A stretch of 7,412 nt of DNA, taken from an uncultured Lachnospiraceae bacterium (GTDB taxonomy: Bacteria; Bacillota_A; Clostridia; Lachnospirales; Lachnospiraceae). The notes beneath the pieces were generated by a model, which was not told where the DNA came from, searched no databases, and saw only the letters and a program-made list of their open reading frames with translations. Of the stretch, positions 4,851-7,412 are shown in pieces; the stretch's first letter is position 1; the number at the start of each line of letters is the position of its first letter. A program made the position numbers and the translations under genes. The DNA is taken from contig CAMWMM010000238.1 of NCBI GenBank assembly GCA_947175285.1, positions 1 through 7,412 of the forward strand. Reading direction: 5' to 3'.

Positions 4851-7228
4851 TATGAATGAATCGTGTCTACAATGGACATTGTGCGGATTTTCTGCAGAGG
4901 GGTTCTCACTGCAAGGATAATGGAAAAAATAACAATGCCAAGGATGATGGCAAACTCCGTATAAGGAATTTCCCAGAGTGCACCCCAGCGGAATGTCACC
5001 AATTGCTCAAACAGAAAATGATTGAGCAGTAAACCGAGAATGCCTCCGGTAACACTGCCTGTCACTGCATAGGTACAAGTCTGCGCAATAATCATTTTCT
5101 TAAGTTGTCTGTGGCTTAAGCCGATGGCGCGCAGAGCGCCGTATTGTTTCATGCGTGCCGAGACGTTCATTGCAACGCAGTTTATAATATTGCATATGGT
5201 AATCAGAGCAATCAGAAATAAAAATCCGTAGAGGAATAAACTGAAAGCATAGTAGGTTCCTTTGACTTCGTTATTATTCATACGCCTGTCCGAAAAAGCA
5301 TATGCTGTCCCGATACTGTCACGGATTGCAGCCACATCACTGTCGGCAGCTTTTTTTGTCATCTGCATGTCAATAACAGTAAAGTTGACTTCGTCAGTCA
5401 AAAATCGAAAAGTCTCTTCTGAGCAGATGATGATTTCAGAATTCTCAGAAGTGTTAAACGGACATTTTGATATGATAGCGGCAATTTCTATTTCTTTGTT
5501 CTCTCCATCAAGATATAGAGTAACAGTATCGCCAACCTGCATGGATGTTGCCTGTCCATATGACGGAGTATAGACGATAATGCCTGTACTTGGTTTCTGA
5601 ATAACATCCTGTATTGAACCTGCTACCAGATAGTCTTTTGCCCAGTCAAACTGTATTTCATCATAGGAAATCAAATCACAGCTTGTATTATCAATTTCCC
5701 TGCCGCTTACGGAAAGCGGAATATTGTAGGAAAACATGCGGCCGTATGCGTGTTTGACAGCGGGATTTTCCTGTAATGTATGGAGCAGTTCAATTTCTAC
5801 CATGCATGTATTGTCCGGGCTGACAATAGACAGGTCAGGCGTCCAAGGGTACATCGGTGTAATGGCATAGTTCATAAAATCAATCGTTACGGTAAACGAA
5901 AGAAAGAGGATAATGCTGAGTGCAAAAGAGCCGGTCATTAAAAAGAAGTTTTTACGGTTTTCCTTTGCATGATGCATGCCAAGTGCAGTATCAATTTTCA
6001 TAAGAGCGGTATTGGCAGCTTTCCGTACAGGCACTGTGTCAATTGCGTGGCCGGTAACAGCAGAAAGAGGAGAAACTCTTGCAGCTTTTTTAGCCGGAGA
6101 ACGCGCCGCAAGGAACACTGTCAGGATACCGATAATGATTCCTGCGGCAATGCTTGGAAAGCTGATGCCGAAAACGGGCATTCCCTTAAAATACTGTGGG
6201 CTTAAGATACGCAGCATGGCGCATAGAAGCCATATGACAAGTATGCCGCATGTGATACTGACAGGAATGGCAGTTCGGCATAAAGCCAGAGCCTCTTTGC
6301 GAACGAGCCGCATAATCTGCCGCGGGGTTGTTCCAATACAGCGCAGCATGCCGAAAAACTCTGTCCGTCCGGCAATGTTGCTGTTTAAACTGCTTGCTAT
6401 CATTAATATACCTGCGATAAGAACCAGTACGGACAAAACGGCGGCTGTAGCATATATCTGTGACATAAATAAAGTGCGGCTTTGCCCAAGCAGACCAAGA
6501 ATCATAGTGTTTTCAGATACCTGTTCATCTGATAGATGAAATTGTGCTTTAATATCGGTGATTGCTTTTTGTATATTTCTGTGATTAGAAAACTGCACCA
6601 AAAACATACTATTATAATCGATAGGCTCATTTCCCGCAGGATTCGGAAAGATAGAGCGGAATGCTGCCGTATTCAGAAAAACATAGTAAACGTCTTTTTT
6701 CATAATCATAGAAACATTTTTGGAAAAGCCGGAGACAGTATATTGATATTCTTTTCCGTCAGGAGCATAGATGGATATGGAATCTCCGATAGCAAGTCCC
6801 AGTGAAGCCTTGGCATTTTCTCCGACAAGGATTTCTTTGTCCGTCTGTGGGAAGCTGCCTTCGGAAATCGCATTGACTTCTATGTCTGTCATATAACTTT
6901 CGTCACTGCCGCAAATGAGTACATCTCTGTCTGCAAGCGTATACCCCATATCCAGTTTGTAATTTAGAACACCATAACAGGCAATGTTTTTTATTTCAGG
7001 GCGTGCGGAAATAAGACGCGCTTCCTCATCACTGATATCTTTAATGGAAATGTGCCAGTCGCCATATTGCATTTTGGCGGAAAGAAGCTGGCTTCGTATA
7101 AACATATCAGCCATGCCGAAAATTGTCGTCACAAGAAAAACCGCAAGAAAGATACAGAGAATGGACATGCGGTTTTGTTTTTTGTGGACTTTAGCGGAAA
7201 TGGGAACAAGGTCGAGATAACTTTTCAT
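4850..7228 (-). CDS. FtsX-type ABC transporter permease, two FtsX modules, eight predicted helices
   Basis: A 792-residue inner-membrane subunit of an ABC transporter. Hydrophobic segments lie at about 22-44, 258-282, 318-340, 355-376, 427-450, 662-688, 714-738 and 757-776. These form two repeats of one helix, a large extracytoplasmic domain (about 45-255 and 451-660), then three helices. Each repeat has the cytoplasmic coupling segment after its second helix: GRTEFFGMLRCIGTTPRQI (287-305) and SARMKQYGALRAIGLSHRQL (690-709). This is the duplicated FtsX layout of LolCE/MacB-related permeases in Firmicutes, which extrude peptides, lipids or lipoproteins or act as mechanotransmitters. The substrate cannot be told. 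It lacks the 10-helix form of BceB-type bacitracin sensors, and no two-component genes are adjacent. The ATG overlaps the stop of the ABC ATPase gene as ATGA, so the two are translationally coupled. A GGAAGGA lies 12 bases before the ATG. Confidence 0.93.
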   Translation of the reverse strand: MKSYLDLVPISAKVHKKQNRMSILCIFLAVFLVTTIFGMADMFIRSQLLSAKMQYGDWHISIKDISDEEARLISARPEIKNIACYGVLNYKLDMGYTLADRDVLICGSDESYMTDIEVNAISEGSFPQTDKEILVGENAKASLGLAIGDSISIYAPDGKEYQYTVSGFSKNVSMIMKKDVYYVFLNTAAFRSIFPNPAGNEPIDYNSMFLVQFSNHRNIQKAITDIKAQFHLSDEQVSENTMILGLLGQSRTLFMSQIYATAAVLSVLVLIAGILMIASSLNSNIAGRTEFFGMLRCIGTTPRQIMRLVRKEALALCRTAIPVSITCGILVIWLLCAMLRILSPQYFKGMPVFGISFPSIAAGIIIGILTVFLAARSPAKKAARVSPLSAVTGHAIDTVPVRKAANTALMKIDTALGMHHAKENRKNFFLMTGSFALSIILFLSFTVTIDFMNYAITPMYPWTPDLSIVSPDNTCMVEIELLHTLQENPAVKHAYGRMFSYNIPLSVSGREIDNTSCDLISYDEIQFDWAKDYLVAGSIQDVIQKPSTGIIVYTPSYGQATSMQVGDTVTLYLDGENKEIEIAAIISKCPFNTSENSEIIICSEETFRFLTDEVNFTVIDMQMTKKAADSDVAAIRDSIGTAYAFSDRRMNNNEVKGTYYAFSLFLYGFLFLIALITICNIINCVAMNVSARMKQYGALRAIGLSHRQLKKMIIAQTCTYAVTGSVTGGILGLLLNHFLFEQLVTFRWGALWEIPYTEFAIILGIVIFSIILAVRTPLQKIRTMSIVDTIHS

Positions 7229-7412
7229 AGTCTCACACCGTCCTTCCCCGCCATGCTGCCCGATGTTTCCGATTTTTTACCAAGTTCTGCCAAAACACCG
7301 TCGCTTACCCGGAAAATACGGTCTGCCGAAGCCGCAAGATTATCATTGTGCGTAATCATGAGAATTGTCTGCTGATAGTGTCTGGAAGCTTTGATGAGCA
7401 GTTCTAAAACAT
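7225..7412 (-). CDS. ABC transporter ATP-binding protein, C-terminal 61 residues only
   Basis: On the minus strand a frame is open from the right edge and stops with TGA at 7227-7225. Its protein reads VLELLIKASRHYQQTILMIT then HNDNLAASADRIFRVSDGVL. This is the strand and H-loop histidine (TILMITHN), followed by the ADRIFRVSDG end that closes the nucleotide-binding domain of MacB/LolD-type exporters. Walker A, the signature and Walker B lie beyond the window. It is a partial gene with no start codon here. The four-base ATGA overlap with the permease gene shows they are one operon and the two halves of one transporter, with this subunit powering export from the cytoplasmic face. Confidence 0.9.
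   Translation of the reverse strand, partial: VLELLIKASRHYQQTILMITHNDNLAASADRIFRVSDGVLAELGKKSETSGSMAGKDGVRL

Noticed and set aside
5976..6539. A 187-codon plus-strand open frame opposite the ABC permease gene
   Set aside because: It is antisense to a clearly real membrane protein, has no Shine-Dalgarno, and its protein is a low-complexity mix with no domain.
7052..7375. Plus-strand 107-codon open frame at the right edge
   Set aside because: It is antisense to the ABC ATPase and permease overlap, where the minus-strand proteins carry clear family motifs.

Overview
The window reads as chromosomal DNA of a low-to-mid G+C Firmicute, most likely a clostridium of the Lachnospiraceae type. This rests on strong AGGAGG-like ribosome binding sites, GTG starts alongside ATG, tight gene packing and the protein families present. 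The taxon is an inference from style and family content, not from a marker gene.

Layout, left to right. (1) Positions 1-358 (+) hold the 3' end of a predicted ATPase with Walker B and H-loop motifs (COG3910-like). (2) After a 126-base gap with a plausible extended -10 promoter comes a soluble methyl-accepting chemotaxis protein with a C-terminal zinc-binding CZB domain (485-1888, +). (3) Positions 1931-3505 (+) hold three tightly overlapping small genes: a 239-residue protein of unknown function with a faint TOPRIM-like look, a 147-residue DUF4869-like protein, and a 142-residue stand-alone P-loop ATPase. Segments counted here are far more AT-rich than segments counted in the flanking genes. 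(4) Twenty bases later an 8-oxoguanine DNA glycosylase (3526-4350, +) begins. (5) It converges, with a 3-base gap, on a small three-helix membrane protein (4354-4644, -). (6) Positions 4645-4849 carry that gene's ribosome binding site and a candidate promoter, then two long abutting hairpins just past the end of the next gene. (7) Positions 4850-7228 (-) encode an FtsX-type ABC transporter permease with two FtsX modules. It overlaps by four bases the end of its ABC ATPase partner (7225 to the window edge, -), which has no start codon inside the window.

Working together: the ABC ATPase and permease form one transporter operon on the minus strand, and the hairpins are its likely terminator. On the plus strand no terminator is visible from the chemoreceptor through the glycosylase, so those five genes could share a transcript, although the three small genes look like an inserted unit. 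That three-gene cassette is the best candidate for an undescribed system: its gene overlaps imply co-translation, it pairs a minimal ATPase with two poorly characterised proteins, and no known complete system is recognisable.

No tRNA, rRNA, CRISPR array, insertion sequence or origin was seen.
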